Assembly: GCF_963169125.1 (NCBI RefSeq) | Contig: NC_084794.1 | Location: 222,949,409-223,013,408 of the forward strand | Source: Humulus lupulus | Lineage: Eukaryota > Streptophyta > Magnoliopsida > Rosales > Cannabaceae | Direction of reading: 5' to 3' | DNA length: 64,000 bases | Made by a program: the position numbers and the translations under genes | Notes under the pieces: generated by a model | Database searches by the model: none | Told to the model about the DNA's origin: nothing | What the model saw: only the letters and a program-made list of their open reading frames with translations | Shown: in pieces, positions 12,223 through 22,612 of the stretch | Layout of the letters: each line of letters begins with the position of its first letter | Position numbering within the stretch: position 1 is the stretch's first letter

Positions 12223-12826
12223 CTAAAAATCAGGATCTTCTACATCTGACCCTTCATCTAACATACCATCATCTATCTCCTCATAATCATCATTATCTTG
12301 AGCCTCAAAATTTCTGCGAGGAAGATTGATAAAGATTCTATGTTTTTTCTCATTAGTGAATTGGAATTCCATCTTAGAGGTGAACCTAAGTATGAGAAAA
12401 TAATATCTCATAGCTACTGATAATTCATTTTCATCATCTATAGTCTCCCATATTTCTTCTAAAGCTGAAATTACATAAGGATAATCATTAAAAAGCCTAA
12501 TCACTAAAACATATTGCTCCGTAGCTCTCATCATGATTTGCTTAGTAGTTTGGAGATGAACTATCTCCTTGTGGAATAAGAGTAATCTTCGAGTGATTCT
12601 TTCTAACACTCTTACTGTATTCCCTGGCTCTCTAATCTTTTTTAATGCCTTAATGGCTCGGATATCCTCATCGATCAAGGCTCCATCCATTCTTAACTGA
12701 AAACATAATGACTAAAACATTAGCTAAACACATAAACATAATAACTATAACATAAATACTTACATTGGCGGTTAGATTCGGAGCTTGAGCGTGTGTATCA
12801 AGGAGAACTTCATGCAAATGAATCAT
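12223..12826 (-). CDS. Unrecognised, probably spliced ORF in the 5' leader of element 2
   Basis: The PBS runs straight into an ATG at 12826-12824. That frame stays open for 21 codons to 12764, where the minus strand reads AAT|GTAAGT. A T-rich 67-nt stretch (12763-12697) ends TTTTCAG, and the following frame is open and in phase for another 157 codons to the stop at 12223. Predicted product is about 178 residues. The N-terminal two thirds is helical-looking and rich in Ile, Leu, Arg and Glu (IRAIKALKKIREPGN, VRVLERITRRLLLF). The C-terminus is strongly acidic (NDDYEEIDDGMLDEGSD). I recognise no family. Without splicing the second exon alone would start at Met 12690. The uninterrupted frame inside an otherwise stop-riddled element is notable. 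Function unknown. Confidence 0.55.
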
Positions 12827-12840
12827 TGCTCTAATACCAA
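12823..12840 (-). other. Primer binding site of element 2, initiator-Met-tRNA type
   Basis: The minus strand just inside the 5' LTR reads TTGGTATTAGAGC. This differs at one base from TGGTATCAGAGC, the usual complement of plant initiator Met tRNA and the standard PBS of Tekay-type elements. Confidence 0.75.
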
Positions 12841-12841
12841 C

Positions 12842-13800
12842 TGCAATGACCCAACTATTTCTAAGACCTTGGACCATTAAAAATACTAGACAAAGCTACT
12901 ATTATTTTGATACAAACATAGGAAATAACATAACTTTATTGAAAACCCAAAACCCAAGTGTTTCTCTCTATAATAACACTAGCAACTTGGAGGTTCTGAA
13001 GACTACTTGAAGAATGAAGAAAATGGTTGAGTACTAGGTCCTATTTATAGAGTTGAAGGAGTGAAACTAACCCCTTTTAATTTGAATTAATAAATGATTA
13101 TAAAATGAAAAGGATTTGAATTTTCATTCAACAGACGCCCAGAACTCGGTCAAAATCATTCAACGGCAGGTCCAAGTGGTTAAGGGTATTTTTAAATTCA
13201 AAAATCCTCAAAATTCAAAAATACATCACCGGGGGCGATATATCGCCCACCCTGGGCGATATATCGGCTCCACCCTAATCCTAAGCCTTGTTCGTACGAT
13301 CGTGGAAGGTCAACGTGTTTTCTGTATCTTCCATAGGCGATATATCGGCCTCTATAACTGCGATATATCGGCATACGTTGATATATCAAACACGTAATTG
13401 CACTTTTTCAGTATATTTTGAATTGAGTAAACAGCTTTGACTAGGACATAATACGATCCTAACAGTTTCTGGAAGGTTGTAGAGCTTCTAGATCCTTCTT
13501 TTTAATTAAACTATTCATCAAAATACTTAAATCCTTAATAAACATGATTATGACAAGTGTCATACTCTTAATGGTTCTATCTAAACCTTAGGTTATAATA
13601 AATATATTTCTAGGACCACCAATATTAATCAAACCTTATGTTATAATTAATATTCTTAAACTATAGGTTAAACTTATAAAATCCATAACTGTTGCTATGA
13701 GTGTCCAACTCATTCCCGGCTTAAACCAAAATCCACGGAATCTAACATACTAACTACTACTACTAACTAACTAGCTAAGTAAATATTCTGGGACACCACA
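12842..13800 (-). repeat. 5' LTR of element 2
   Basis: 959 bp, edges TGCAATGACCC and GGGACACCACA in plus-strand reading, flanked on the right by TSD TAGAG (13801-13805). Contains the TATA box (minus CTATAAATAGG at 13040-13049) and the second copy of the five-motif CGATATATCG array (13236-13388). Confidence 0.92.
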
Positions 13801-13805
13801 TAGAG

Positions 13806-14182
13806 CTTGGGTGCTAGGCTTGATGACCCTCTGGGTACTAGGCCTGCTGATCTTCTGGATGCTAGGCCTAATGACCTTCTGGGTCCTAGGCATGTTGATT
13901 TCAGCTTGAACGAGCGTGAACTTTATCCAACAAAGTGTATTTGGGAGTTTAGGCCAATCACCTTATGAAGATAGGGTGGGTCGACCACTCATGTGGCTCT
14001 TGAGCATGTCAGGCCGACCACCCCTAAGGGGTTTAGGCCTGGTCGACTTCCCTATAGGTCCTGGACCTATCCTTTTTTGCTCATCGATCTTTTTTGAATA
14101 CTTTGTCATTTTTCCCTGACTTGTGATGCCACATGTCGTTTTCTCATTCGCCACGTCATCTCTTGATTTTGGAGGGATAACA
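13806..14182 (-). repeat. 5' LTR of element 1, part 2 (outer U3 end)
   Basis: Continuation of the LTR interrupted at 6060. It begins with 24-bp imperfect tandem repeats (core GGTGCTAGGCCTGATGACC, about four units here and one before the interruption). It ends at GGAGGGATAACA, matching the outer ends of the C and D LTRs. At 14183 the sequence switches directly to Tat gag, so this is the insertion edge of element 1 in fragment H. Confidence 0.75.
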
Positions 14183-15625
14183 CACTCATTAGTGTCATGT
14201 CCATAATCGTTATGGAAGCAGCAAAATTTGTTGGTGTCTCTCTTGCTTATAACTTTCCTAAAAGGATTTGGCTTTCTATAGGGTACTTTGGCTTGTGTTG
14301 CTTGAAATACCTCTGTTCGTGACCCTAAGAGCATAGAGTAGATGGTGAAATGAGTCACATATTCTCGTGGCTTATCATTGTTCTTGGCTCATTTATTGTC
14401 GTTATTGTTACCACTACTAAATTTGTTGTTCCATTTACCACTGTTCTGATTATTCTTGTTATCATTATCAATTTTGTCTAGTTCTGGTTGGTTGCACCTG
14501 AGTTTTTTTTCCTGGTGCAGCACTGGTTCTTGCTTGCTTAGCTTGGTCAATTTTCCAAATAGCTTCTTCCAGATTGATAAACTCATCTATTCGATCGAGA
14601 AACTCTCTGGTCAAGTAGACAGTTTTTCTTCAAAGGTTAGTCCAAAGTGGTCCTTTAACTTGGATCCCAACCATGATGGCCATCAGTTTTCCATCATCAC
14701 TGACTGTTTTAAAGCGAACAACTTCTTGCATGAAATGTTGCACATAATCTTTAAGAGGTTCATTGGGTCCTTGTTTAATGTCACAAGGCCATTGAGCTCA
14801 ACTGGTAAACTTTGAGAGTAAAGAATTATGAGTAGAAGAATCTCACAAATGCATCCCAAGAATTAATGGTTCTAGGCTCTAGTTTCAAGAACCATTGTTG
14901 TGCTGAGTTAGCCAAAGTAGCAGGAAAAATTCTGCATCAAACATCTCGAACTCCTTGAAGATCTGTTTTTATCTCAAAGTTGTTATCATGGGAAACATGG
15001 TCTTCTTTACCAGTGTACATCTTCCAAGTTGGCATCTTGAACTTGGGAAGAATTGTAAGGGCATTTATTCTATCAGAGAAAGGAGAGCTTTTCCTTCTCT
15101 CTAAATCAATGTTAGTAGGTTTTGGGGTTGTTAGCTCTCGAACCATCTAAGTTAGAGCATCCAGTTGTGCCTGAATGGCTAGAGCGACCAGCGGAACAAC
15201 TATTGGAGCAGTGACAGGGGGTGTTGCAGCTTCATTTTGCAATGTTGGAGGGATTACTTGTGCAACGATCCAACAACATTAGATCCATTACCTTCCCGAA
15301 GCTGGTCGAGGACATGGCGTAAGTCTCGTCCTCGATTTCCAAGTCTATTAAAGGCATTGTTTCCCGTAAGTTGCCCCAGCGTTTTGACTATCTGCTCGAG
15401 GAGCACTTATGGGTGGTCTAGAAGGAAAATTGGGTTGCTCGAGCTGTCCTGGTGGGACAAACGATCCATCATGCTACACATTTGCACGAGCAGGTATGTT
15501 TTGAGGGCTAGGTGGCCTTTGTGGCACAAATTGTCCTCCTAGATATCCATTATTATGACGATTCTCGTAGTATTGGTTATTATGGGAATGGTAATATCTA
15601 CTATCTCCCTCATCATTATCATAAC
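14183..15625 (-). pseudogene. Tat-lineage gag fragment H (oldest layer)
   Basis: Minus-strand gag with many stops: N-terminal part near 15100-15600, capsid motifs such as NEPLKDYVQHFMQEVVRF and REFLDRIDEFINLEEAIW (14570-14770), then the Tat zinc knuckle FCCFHNDYGHDTNEC (about 14185-14235). The gene is cut at 14183 by the LTR of element 1 and at 15625 by LTR-F. Its continuation to the left would lie beyond element 1, outside the window. A frame running from 14358 down to 13963 crosses the insertion edge and is not a real protein end. Confidence 0.75.
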
Positions 15626-16018
15626 TATAACACTATACTAAACCAGGACAGTTACACTGTGTGTTTAAAATTGTGCTCGTTAAGCGGGTCATTTGGATTA
15701 AAACGTGCAGATAGGGTTAAATAAGAATTTGGTTTAAAGTTTTTTGTCAAAAGTTTGATGCTTTTCATTACAGGATTTGGTATATACACGGGATCCAAAA
15801 AAAAAATTATAATTGATACAAGGGAAAATAAACAAAGTACATGACAACTGTCCTAAGCGGCAAAACTACTAAACCATAGCTTTCCAAAAGAAGTCTCGAT
15901 CATGGAAGTCGAGCAGGCTGCCTATGTACACGCTGCCCCCGAAGCTCTCCAACTCATTACTGGTCCAACTTCCCCTTGCTCTTACCTGCATCACATAGCA
16001 CCTGTGAGCCAAGGCCCA
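15626..16018 (-). repeat. LTR-F, left part (LTR of a Tekay-like family, host of the CACTA)
   Basis: Reads in the minus sense as the 3' end of an LTR homologous to the reverse complement of the solo LTR at 47901-50048 (shared GTTACACTGTGT and a CTTACCTGCATCA-type stretch). The likely outer edge is TATAAC at 15626, a decayed TGTAAT. It is cut at 16018 by the CACTA element, and the CCA at 16016-16018 is that element's TSD. It continues at 46447. Confidence 0.65.
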
Positions 16019-16047
16019 CACTACTACAAAAATAGGCTTTCCCGACA
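16019..16047. repeat. Left terminal inverted repeat of the CACTA element
   Basis: 29 bp beginning CACTACTACAA and ending TTTCCCGACA. Matches the right end with one length difference and few substitutions. Confidence 0.9.
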
Positions 16048-17795
16048 GCTTTTAACTGTCGCTATTGAGCAATGACGACAGTCGACTAACTGTCGTATTT
16101 GCCTATGCCAGTGTAAATTCGTCTCTTTCAAGCACAAAGAGATTAGGTCTCTATAAAAAAACCTCGACATATGGCAATCCCAGTGCGGTTGTACCCCACG
16201 TTCTAGCTATTCTTTTTCTATTTTAGATGCTTGTGCTTGTATATCTACATACAAAAATGTTAATTGAAATTTAGAATTGAGATTCTTAAGGGGTGGGGGG
16301 CCGAGGCAGGTAAGAAAGGTATGAAAGCCAAACTACTTTCAATTAAGGGCAAGCGGGACTCAAACCCAGCAAGCAACGGACCTCATTCATTATGAACTCA
16401 AAAGTGTAAGGCTGATTAGTGAGGTCTTAAAAACTTCATACAAGGAAAGATCGGCCGCCCGGGCCTAAGTGAAAGTGAAGTGGTGGGCCTACCCATCCCA
16501 ACTAGGGGTATGCTGGGATTCGCGAAGAGCAACTACGCCGACAGTTAATACGTTTTGTTGTTTTTGACTACGCCGACAGTTAATAGGTGCCGTCGTTGCT
16601 GGCAACGCCGACAGTTAATAGGTGTCGCCGTTGCTGGCAACGCCGACAGTTAATAGGTGTCGTCGTTGCTGGAAACGCCGACAATTATTAGGTGTCGTCG
16701 TTGCTGAAAACGCCGACAGTTATTAGGTGTTGTCGTAACATTAAATTTATATATATAAATAATAGTTTTTCGATATATATTTTTAAAACTTTTAATTATA
16801 TTTTTAATAATTGAAGTTTGATATAATTTTAAATAAAAAAAATTACTCACATAATTTATTATTATTACCATAACTTGTAAAAAAAATTATATTTATCATA
16901 ATAAAAATTCATATACATATAACTTTATTCATACAATTGAAATGTAAATAATACATCAAATCCCCATAAGACTAAATAATTCTCAATAAAAATTCATTAT
17001 AATATTATAAATCCATAAACTTCAAAATATATAATACAACAAATCTCAACAAGACAACATAATTCTCTTCTCCAAATCACTGCAAACTCAATCATGTTTC
17101 TTTTCTCAATATTCTTCCTAATAAATCTAGGCATCCACCTTAAAAGATAGTCCTATGATATTCCCTGCACCAATGAATTAAATACTTCAAATTATAATTA
17201 AATAGTATATCTTACCATAATATATTAACGAATGAATGAGAAAACCAACAATAAAAATATATAAAATTAGTTGATCAATCCCTCTTAGAGATTATTAAAC
17301 AAAAACTGACCTTGTAAGAATGCCGACAAGGTTTGAGACGGTTGGGAGACCAATGATGTTGTGAATTACAGTATAACAAAATTCTCAATTTAATAATAGA
17401 ATATCCTCAATTTAATCATAAGGATTTCAGGGGAAAAAAAGAATGACTTATTATGGACATTTATGACACTTTGTATGCCTTTAAAAATATAAGAGCACAA
17501 TAAGTCCTATAATCACCAACATAATAACCATGACATTCAAGAAGGAAATACTAGTTTTAATATTTCATCAAGGTAGTATATATGAGAAGCAATTCTTTCT
17601 ATCTATACAAACAAATAAAAAAATATAAAGAAAATGGCCAAGAGACTATCTGATATCTTGACCACCCCCATGTGCACTGAGTGATTTAAACCAAAAAAGA
17701 AGATTCGAAATAATCTTATTGTCAGTTCAGATTTGCAAAAATCAGATAACTCTAGCATATTAAATAACAAAAAGAGTTAAAATGTAGGTTATATG
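16048..17795. repeat. CACTA left subterminal region
   Basis: Near the end is a small dyad (GACGACAGTCGACTAACTGTCG). 16110-16500 is a more GC-balanced stretch of unknown origin. 16528-16738 has six units of a 34-38 bp tandem repeat with core ACGCCGACAGTTAATAGGTG. The remainder (16740-17795) is AT-rich with no gene seen. It is interrupted at 17796 by element C. Confidence 0.75.
16528..16738. repeat. CACTA subterminal tandem repeats
   Basis: Six imperfect units sharing CGCCGACA(G/A)TTA(A/T)TA followed by GGTGTCGTCGTTGCTGG. The same motif in inverted orientation recurs at 46075-46430, supporting a transposase-binding role by analogy with En/Spm. Confidence 0.75.
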
Positions 17796-18406
17796 TGTTG
17801 ACCCTCAATTTGGTTTAACGACACGGAGTCAGAAATACGACAAGAAATGAGATGATAATCAAGAATGGAATCCAATGGTAAAGAAATGACATATGATTTA
17901 TAGTGGTTCAGCCCCAATGAATGGTAATGACCTACATCCACTTAGTGTTATTATTGATATTGAATCACAATGTTGTGATCAAAGAACTAGGGTTCTTGAG
18001 TTTCACAAGCCTTAGGAGAATTACAACTGTTTGGAGGATAATTGCACTATATGCTCTTTCTCTTAGTATTCCCAAAAAAGATTCAAAAGTCCCTTCCTTG
18101 AGCCCTCTCATGGATATTTATAGGCTCAAGGGGGGGGGGGGGTACATGGGCCTTGATTATCCTTAATATCTGTGTATCAAGGCAATAAAGAGGAAATAAT
18201 CAATGTAGTTATTATAAAATTACAATCTTTTAAAGAAATAAACCAAAACGTGCGACCAGTCTGGTCGTATCTAATCATGATGTTTGACGAAGCAACAGGG
18301 AGCTGATCGATAAGCGAACAGAACCTCTTCATTTCGACTCTGCCACATGTCAACCACGTGTGAGAAATTCTTGCCACATCATCAACAGCCATTTTTTAGG
18401 TAAACA
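17796..18406 (-). repeat. 3' LTR of element C
   Basis: 611 bp from TGTTGACC to TAAACA. TATA box (minus TATAAATATCC) at 18113-18123. It contains a run of about 13 G at 18130-18142, where the partner LTR has six. A palindrome around GACCAGTCTGGTC lies near 18258. Confidence 0.92.
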
Positions 18407-18425
18407 TTTGCCCCCCAAGTTTATT
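18407..18425 (-). other. Polypurine tract of element C
   Basis: The minus strand reads AAACTTGGGGGGCAAA directly before the LTR edge, matching the tract of element D at 29660-29676. Confidence 0.75.
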
Positions 18426-18638
18426 TTACTACGACCAGTATAAAGTAAACTTAAGATCTGACCCTTCGCATACCCCACCAAATCTTTCAGAGTCGCCCAT
18501 GCCTTCTCCAAAAAGGTAACTAATCATGTCCAATCAAGCCTTTTCGGTTTCCCAAAAAATTGTATGACGGCTATTGCGTTTCCCCATGCTTTGAAAAAAG
18601 TAATTCCATGATTACCTCTTTTACAGTGCCGCGATCAA

Positions 18639-18647
18639 TATAAATAA
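18639..18647 (+). promoter_or_regulatory. TATA box of the antisense gene in element C
   Basis: Plus-strand TATAAATAA about 30 bp before a pyrimidine-rich start region, followed by a splice donor at 18810. It points to a promoter separate from the LTR and in the opposite direction. 18426-18638 has no gene. Confidence 0.5.
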
Positions 18648-18659
18648 TCCCCATAAGCT

Positions 18660-21600
18660 CATTTTTTACTTTTTACTTTTCACTTATCTTCTCTTCTTCA
18701 AGAACTCTGAAGAACAGAGCCAAACAACCCAGAAGCTTTCATCGCTGATCTAAGGAACTTTTTCTCAGACGTTCAAAATGTTCGTGTTCGTACTCTAACT
18801 TTCATCCAAGTAAGTTTCCCGAACCTTTTAGTCGTTTGAGATGCCATGCAAAACCATTTTTTATCTATTTCGTATCTGAACTCTTGAATGTTCTTAACTG
18901 AAACTATTTTGGGGTAAATGGGCATATTGATCGATGCTTGATATAGTAGGGAAGAGACACTTTGCTGGGGTTAAGAATTAGTTTGGTAGTCAGGGTTATA
19001 GATTTAGGGCGTAAAATCGAAGTAAAAATTCGATTTTTAAGCTAGTTGAAAAATTGGGTTTTTCCCGCCCTTTCAGAGTCGAAAAGTTTTTCCTGAAAAA
19101 CTTTTCACTTCTGCTTTTTAATCTATTTTCCAAACTATTCTCTTGAAATACAGTGTTTTTTATCAGAATGTTGCTGGTCGTATAAAAGTTTAACTTTTAT
19201 ACACGAGCAGCGTTATTCCAACTTTTAAACACAAGGTTTTAGGCCTTAGATTCTCATCTCCTCCTTTTCTGTTCGCAGATTTTCATGCAAGATCCGTGGG
19301 GAGGTGAGAGGCCTATCGATGACGATTTGCTAGCCCAATTTCTCGAGGATAAGGAGCAACCGTCACTATTGATCCCAAAGATTCCTTTTTCTCGTGTCAA
19401 CCCAAACACTCCATCGATCCCACCTCAAAACATGGGTTGAGTAAAGTCCGAAGCCCAGAAAAAGAAACCTTCCACTCCTTCATATCAGCCTGCTCCTCAG
19501 GCTGAAATTCCTTCGACCAATGGTCGAGAAGTAAATACCCCCGACCCAGACATCCAAACCCAAGCCCAACTCTGAAACGTCATTCGACCAGATGTCGAAT
19601 GGTATGTTGCCCCTCCTATTCGATTAACGATTAGGATGATTGCCAATTACATCAAGAAGTATGGGCTTCCTGGGGTGACCCTAGTCCAACCCACCAGAGA
19701 CCAATGGGCGAATCTGCCTGGAGGCACCTTCAGCGCCTGGTCAAGGTATCACATCGAGGCAGGAGCAAACCTGCCTCTCCATCCTTTCTTCCAAGGAGTG
19801 GCCAACTATTTTGGGGTCGCTCCTTTTCAAATACCCCTAAATGGGTATAGAATGCTCTCTACACTCTATATCCTTTATAGCCATAAGAAGTGGCCGGTCC
19901 CCATGCCACACGATGCCAACTATCTGTTTGACCTAAAATCAAACCCCAATCAAGAAAACACGGGGTTCTTCCATTTCTGCCACCAGGAAACGACCTGCAC
20001 TTTCATATTTAATGTGGGGAAGTACCATCTAGATTACTTTCTGACTACTGACATGGTAACCAACAACCTGGTCTTCACCCAAGGAGGTAATATTTTTGCT
20101 CCCCTAGTCGTTTATTTTCCTTTAATTCTTCCTGCATCCCCTTAGAGATTTAGTGCATTTCAGGTCAGTGGTTGCGACTGACTCCCACTCCAAACATGGA
20201 AGTCCGATCAGTACTCTTGGACAGCATGACTGACATAAAGAAGAGCGTCAAACCACGGGTCGCAGAGGCTAACCTGAGGCTGGTCGGGCTTTTGGCACCT
20301 CACCAGGATGTGAGGGAGTCAACAGCAGAGAGTGCCACCGGTGAGGAGATTCCCAAGAAGCACCCAGACATATCGCAACCTCAAAGGAGGAGGATGACTG
20401 GAGTGACAATCAGGGAGCCTTCCAACACCCCACGAGCTGCTGCTCCCCCTGCCCCACTGGGAAAGGGAAAAAAGAAAGCCACCGAACCCTCTACTCCCAT
20501 CGACGAGTCCTCAAATGAGAACGGTAACATTTTCTCATTCTTAGATAGTTTGCCGATTCCCTGTCACTTATTTGAAGAGGACAGCAACTTTAAGTATACT
20601 CCAAACTTAAATTCAGATTTCTTCCAGGCAGTAAGTGAGGGTAGCAGTAGTTAAGTAAGTAATGTAGTGACCAATAGTTGTAGCACGGGTACTTTACTTA
20701 TAATTTCCTTGCTTTCTTTTTTAGTTCCATCTATACATTTTGTCTCACTGCTCGCATTGTTTCCTTTTATGCAGATATGTCATCTGAAGACATGTTCGAG
20801 CATTACAAGGCTGTTGCTACTTCCTCAAGCAGGAAGAAAGATAGCAAGAGGGTTCGCGGAGAAAGCAGCAAAACTGCTTCAAAGAAGGCCCGGACTGAGG
20901 GTCCTTCAACAGCTGCTCCTTCAAAGGAAACCACGCCACCTCCTTCTCCACTCGACCAGTCGGCCTTAACTCCACCAGTCGATCAGCACTCCACTCCTCT
21001 GACACCTTCTGACCAGCCACACCATACTCAACCCAAAGACACTCTGACCAGCACCGTGGTCATTTTGACCAGGGAGAGAATATACAAACTCTCCAAACAC
21101 AAACGTAGTCAAGAGGCCATCGACGGTACCATCTCCATGGAAACTGACCAAATAATAAATCGAGGGCTGAATGAGATAGTTAGTGTAAGTTTCTTTCCAT
21201 AGCTAAGTAATTTACTCTTAATTTTATGCCATCGTCTTATTCCTTTTATATGGTCGCAGGGAGCTAGCTGGCGCCGCACGAGTGCAATGGTCTCCCAGAC
21301 CAAAAACTTTGACACCAGGCTCACTGAGGCAATGAAGGCGCTCGAGGGGAAGAATGTCGATCTGCTCAAGAAGAATATAGAACTGTCCAAGCATAATGGT
21401 GAACTGCTCGAGAAAAACGTAGAGCTGGCCAAGTAGAACGATGAACTGCTCGAGCAGAAAGCCACGCTGACCGAGGAGTTGTTGGAAAGTCGGGCTGCCC
21501 TGAACAAATCGAATGAAGATAAAGAAAAATTCAGGGAGAATGCCAAACTCAATTACCAAGAATCCAAACAACTTGAGCTCAATCTGATTATGAGCAGAAA

Positions 21601-21916
21601 AGAGACGGAGGAGCTGGAGGTGCGCATTAAGGAGCTCGAAGAGACTGATGCCAAAAACTTGGAGAAGTACAGGGAAGCCACCCACCTTTGCTTCTACGAG
21701 TTTTGGAAGCACAATAAAAAATTCGACTTCAGCTATCTGTCTGAGCGCTTGAGACGAACTCTAATGTCCTAATGCACCATTCGCCTACAGGAAGAAGAAA
21801 GAGCTAAAATTCCTGCTTCCCCAGAGATTTCCCTGGCAACAAGGATTGACGACGCGGACAATGAAGCTGGCGCTACTGTCGACCAGAACACTCCTCAAGA
21901 TCCTCCATCCTCGTAG
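18660..21916 (+). pseudogene. Antisense additional gene of element C (Transposase_28-like, intron-containing)
   Basis: The plus-strand gene has a leader exon with donor at 18810 (AAG|TAAGT context), a 469-nt intron ending TTCGCAG at 19278, and a start ATG at 19285 (MQDPWGGERPIDDDLLAQ). The N-terminal domain (19620-20096) has LPGGTFSAWSRYHIEAGAN, PLHPFFQGVANYFGVAPFQI and GYRMLSTLYILY, resembling the family Pfam calls Transposase_28 ('putative gypsy type transposon'), from memory. A 67-nt intron (20097-20163) joins in frame. Another intron probably spans 20631-20774, though its phase does not fit perfectly. The last one, 21185-21259, joins in frame. The C-terminus is a long coiled coil ending FWKHNKKFDFSYL. 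In-frame stops near 19440, 19573 and 21435 and a frameshift near 21770 inactivate it. Antisense genes of this kind are known in Tat elements; function unknown. Confidence 0.75.
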
Positions 21917-22612
21917 TCTTTTATTTTTATTTTTATTTTATTATCTTTTGAATATGCGACCTACGGGTCATGATGTAAAGACAATTTCTTTTTTAATTTT
22001 TTATTGTTGCATGGGCAGCTTTTACTTTTAACAAATAATTACATCCGAGCAATTACTGCTCGCGGTGTAAAGGAATTTCTTTTGATATTATAATATTTGC
22101 ACTTTATTATAACATCCATTCGCATGATCAAACTTAGCACAGTACTTTGGCTTGATTTAACAAAATACAAAATTTTGAAAAATACTCTAAGTACCCTAGC
22201 ATGCTTTCACTTATTTTGCTCATGTGTTTACATACATTTCAATATGCTTTTCTTACTAGATGCCTTATATGCCCCCTAAGTGATTGAGGAGCTTTAGGTC
22301 CTTGGTCACTTGCTTTGACCAAAAATTGTTCGAACATTACTGCTCGGAGCAAAGAATTTAAAATGATAATACAGCAAAACAACACACGTAATGAGCAAAT
22401 ACTTGTAATAAATACAATAATTGGCAAGAATGACTGGCTGCGCACAGTCCCTTATATTTCTCGTAATAAATGGACCAAACATGTCTGTACGACTGATCAA
22501 CAAGATCTTATACTTATAAGTGATCAGTCACATAAAATGACCAACCCTTTTTCATAACTTGTAAAAAGTAAAATTAATACAAGCCAACTCTTGAAGAAGA
22601 TTTATTTATTGA
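21917..22612. other. Convergent 3' region between antisense gene and integrase (element C)
   Basis: About 700 bp, AT-rich, non-coding. Plus- and minus-strand transcripts would meet here. The same region in element D is 33111-33814 and is clearly homologous (shared ACCTACGGGTC and CTTTAGGTCCTTGGTCACTTG). Confidence 0.6.

Larger units (their letters stand above)
6065..13800 (-). mobile_element. Tekay-type chromovirus-like Ty3/gypsy retrotransposon (element 2), complete with TSD
   Basis: Two LTRs (6065-7036 and 12842-13800) bound a minus-strand interior coding gag, protease, RT-RNase H and integrase with a chromodomain-like tail. The TSD TAGAG is at 6060-6064 and 13801-13805. The 3' LTR edge has decayed (CTATA where the other has CCACA). 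The PBS resembles the initiator Met tRNA complement. Multiple stops in pol make the copy inactive, but LTRs and edges are recognisable throughout. It inserted into the LTR of Tat element 1, so it is younger than that element. Confidence 0.92.
1..14182 (-). mobile_element. Tat-lineage Ty3/gypsy retrotransposon (element 1), truncated by window edge and split by element 2
   Basis: The minus-strand order is 5' LTR, PBS, gag, protease, RT, RNase H, archaeal-type RNase H and integrase. The window cuts the element inside integrase, so the 3' LTR is not seen. The 5' LTR begins near 5556, is interrupted at 6060 by element 2 (TSD TAGAG), resumes at 13806 and ends near 14182. Its last bases (a GCCACGTCATC-like stretch and a GGATAACA terminus) match the LTR ends of elements C and D. 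The element sits inside an older Tat gag (H). All genes carry stops or frameshifts, so it is inactive. Tat assignment rests on the gag zinc knuckle (FHNDYGHDTN), the extra RNase H and the tRNA-Thr-like PBS. Confidence 0.85.

Noticed and set aside
13963..14358. 131-codon gag-like frame taken as one protein
   Set aside because: Only the part above 14183 is Tat gag. The rest reads through the inserted LTR of element 1.
16528..16738. CRISPR-like array of short repeats
   Set aside because: Spacers are also repeated, the unit is tandem, and the context is the subterminal region of a plant CACTA transposon.
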